Shown here in pieces: positions 62,799 to 64,000 of a stretch of 64,000 bases of DNA (position 1 is the stretch's first letter; every line of letters begins with the position of its first letter). A program made the position numbers and the translations under genes. Below the pieces are notes generated by a model, which had not been told where the DNA came from, ran no database searches, and saw nothing but the letters and a program-made list of their open reading frames with translations. Source of the DNA: Mediterranea massiliensis (GTDB lineage Bacteria > Bacteroidota > Bacteroidia > Bacteroidales > Bacteroidaceae); the NCBI RefSeq assembly GCF_900128475.1, contig NZ_LT635832.1, forward strand, positions 1 through 64,000. Reading direction: 5' to 3'.

Positions 62799-64000
62799 AT
62801 GAAAATGAAAGAAAACGACCCGATACCGACCTTAGCTCCCACATGGGGCGCGGATGTATTTCCGCTGCTCTCCTGGTTCAAGCAGGAGCGGGTAGACCGA
62901 GCCAATGTGATGGTAGTGGGTTGCGGTGCTCTTGGCAACGAGGTGCTGAAGAACTTGGCTCTATTCGGCGTTGGTCACGTGGTCGTTGTAGACTTCGACA
63001 CCATCGAACCATCGAACCTGACCCGCTCCATCCTCTTCAGTCGGGCAGATGCCGAAGCCCGTCGTCCCAAAGCGGCCGTAGCGGCAAAGCGCATTCGTGA
63101 GATCAATCCTTCCATTCAAGTGCTGCCACTCGAGAGCGACATCTGCCACGATGTCGGGCTGGGCCTGCTACGTCAGATGGATGTCGTTGTGGGCTGCGTG
63201 GATAACCGTTGGGCTCGCTATTGCCTGAACCGCTTGTGTATGCGTGCCGGGGTACCTTGGGTGGACGGCGGCATAGACGGGCTGGAAGGAACGGCAAGGG
63301 TGTTTATGCCCGGCAAGAATTGCTATGCTTGCAATTTGGGGCCTGAAGCGCTGAGGGACATGTCGTACCGTTTGTCATGCAGTACGGCCATTCGACGAAA
63401 TGAACAGGCGAACCGTGTGCCGACCACGCCGGTCATCGCTTCCGTCATCGGTGCCGTAGAAGCACAGGAAGCCATCAAACTGCTACACCCTGATGAACTG
63501 GCCAGCGGAGAACTGGCCTCGCTATGCGGAAAGATGTTCTACTACGAAGGTCAACACCTGGCCGCGCGTATTGCAGACTTTACGGGTTACGACGAGGAAT
63601 GCCCCGTGCACGAGCGATGGGGACCAATAGAAAAAGTAAAACTCACGACCGACAGGCCGATTGGCGAGGTACTGGACAGCCTGGCCGGACAATTGGGATG
63701 CCGGGACGTGGAAATCGTACTCAGGGACCACTGCTTCGTGGATTACCTGACCGTACGGAAAGACGAGCAAAAAGTGACCGTCCTGCTTCCCGACTATGCC
63801 ATTGCCCGCTTTCTGGAAGAAGAGCCCACCTTACGCCAGCTTCCTTTCCACGCCCTTTACCAACATGAGATAAAAACTGTCGACAGGGATTTTCCCTATC
63901 GGGACCTGACACTGTCACAGATTGGCATTCCGCCGTGGAGCGTCCTGCATGTGCGGACAGAAAACGGCAGCCGCTACGTAGAGCTGGTCGACGAACGAAA
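62799..64000 (+). CDS. E1-like activating enzyme (ThiF/UBA type) with possible C-terminal ubiquitin-fold domain; runs off the window
   Basis: 400 residues visible with no stop. The adenylation domain has the nucleotide loop GCGALG (Gly41-Gly46), Asp65-x-Asp67, Arg76 in NLTR, Lys91 and the DN pair at Asp135-Asn136 with Arg140. Zinc ligands are probably Cys175-x-x-Cys178 and Cys268-x-x-His271. Cys194 (RLSCS) precedes the crossover helix EAQEAIK (221-227) and is a candidate catalytic cysteine. Residues 278-400 look like a ubiquitin-fold domain: TLSQIGIPPWSVLHVR (371-386) parallels ubiquitin's TLSDYNIQKESTLHLV. This domain order (E1 plus ubiquitin-fold) resembles eukaryotic UBA2/UBA3. Substrate and partners lie outside the window or are unknown. 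Confidence 0.78.
   Translation, partial: MKMKENDPIPTLAPTWGADVFPLLSWFKQERVDRANVMVVGCGALGNEVLKNLALFGVGHVVVVDFDTIEPSNLTRSILFSRADAEARRPKAAVAAKRIREINPSIQVLPLESDICHDVGLGLLRQMDVVVGCVDNRWARYCLNRLCMRAGVPWVDGGIDGLEGTARVFMPGKNCYACNLGPEALRDMSYRLSCSTAIRRNEQANRVPTTPVIASVIGAVEAQEAIKLLHPDELASGELASLCGKMFYYEGQHLAARIADFTGYDEECPVHERWGPIEKVKLTTDRPIGEVLDSLAGQLGCRDVEIVLRDHCFVDYLTVRKDEQKVTVLLPDYAIARFLEEEPTLRQLPFHALYQHEIKTVDRDFPYRDLTLSQIGIPPWSVLHVRTENGSRYVELVDER

Noticed and set aside
47430..64000. Attachment-site repeat of the tRNA 3' end
   Set aside because: No second copy of the tRNA end was found by eye in the window.

Overview
The window comes from a Bacteroidales chromosome, most likely Bacteroidaceae. The signs are: promoters of the Bacteroidota type (TTTG, 19-21 bases, TAnnTTTG) ahead of many genes; a TamB gene followed by a lipoprotein-type TamA (TamL); a GldH lipoprotein next to a PSP1 protein and HolB; 6-bladed beta-propeller and S9/M13/M16 peptidase genes typical of the group; and a type VI secretion system (T6SS) with Bacteroidota-style TssB/TssC/Hcp proteins. 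Most of the window has GC-rich codon use, while 47.6-57.75 kb is visibly richer in A/T.

Layout. 1-0.15 kb: 3' part of a 5S rRNA and its terminator. 0.45-3.5 kb: a four-gene operon (ABC ATPase, permease, YtrA-type GntR repressor, membrane-anchored protein) with a palindromic operator at its start. 3.5 kb: initiator tRNA. 3.7-8.4 kb: TetR regulator, FabG, RluA-type pseudouridine synthase, S9 peptidase. 8.9-17.5 kb: sigma-54 response regulator, cyclophilin, M16 peptidase, beta-propeller lipoprotein, MATE pump, hybrid histidine kinase. 17.6-24.6 kb: TamB and TamL. 24.7-31.8 kb: nucleotidyltransferase, ABC-F ATPase, M13 peptidase, PurH. 32-37.8 kb: rod-shape/cell-wall elongation operon mreB-mreC-mreD-PBP2-rodA. 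37.8-47.1 kb (minus strand): GldH, PSP1 protein, HolB, MetF, AspC, RibBA, LptF/G permease, START-like protein. 47.38 kb: a CAU-anticodon tRNA.

47.6-60 kb: a T6SS module containing the ClpV unfoldase, both sheath proteins, two clear and two likely Hcp tube proteins, a large VgrG spike with a coiled-coil insert and a long C-terminal extension, a 596-residue repeat protein that looks like a beta-solenoid, and a PAAR-like tip (DUF4280 type). No baseplate (TssE/F/G/K) or membrane-complex genes are present, so this is the contractile tail and spike half only. It is followed by two minus-strand genes of unknown role (an acidic coiled-coil protein and a secreted PEGA-like protein). At the right edge is a truncated gene with a strong promoter that encodes an E1-like (ThiF/UBA) activating enzyme whose C-terminus resembles the ubiquitin-fold domain of eukaryotic E1s.

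The most unusual non-coding signal is a dispersed set of short tandem arrays in seven intergenic regions. Each has a fixed 22- or 23-base period and a palindromic core (AAAGCATTGCTTT or GAAGCGCTTC type). The period is the same everywhere, while the spacer is shared within an array but differs between many arrays.
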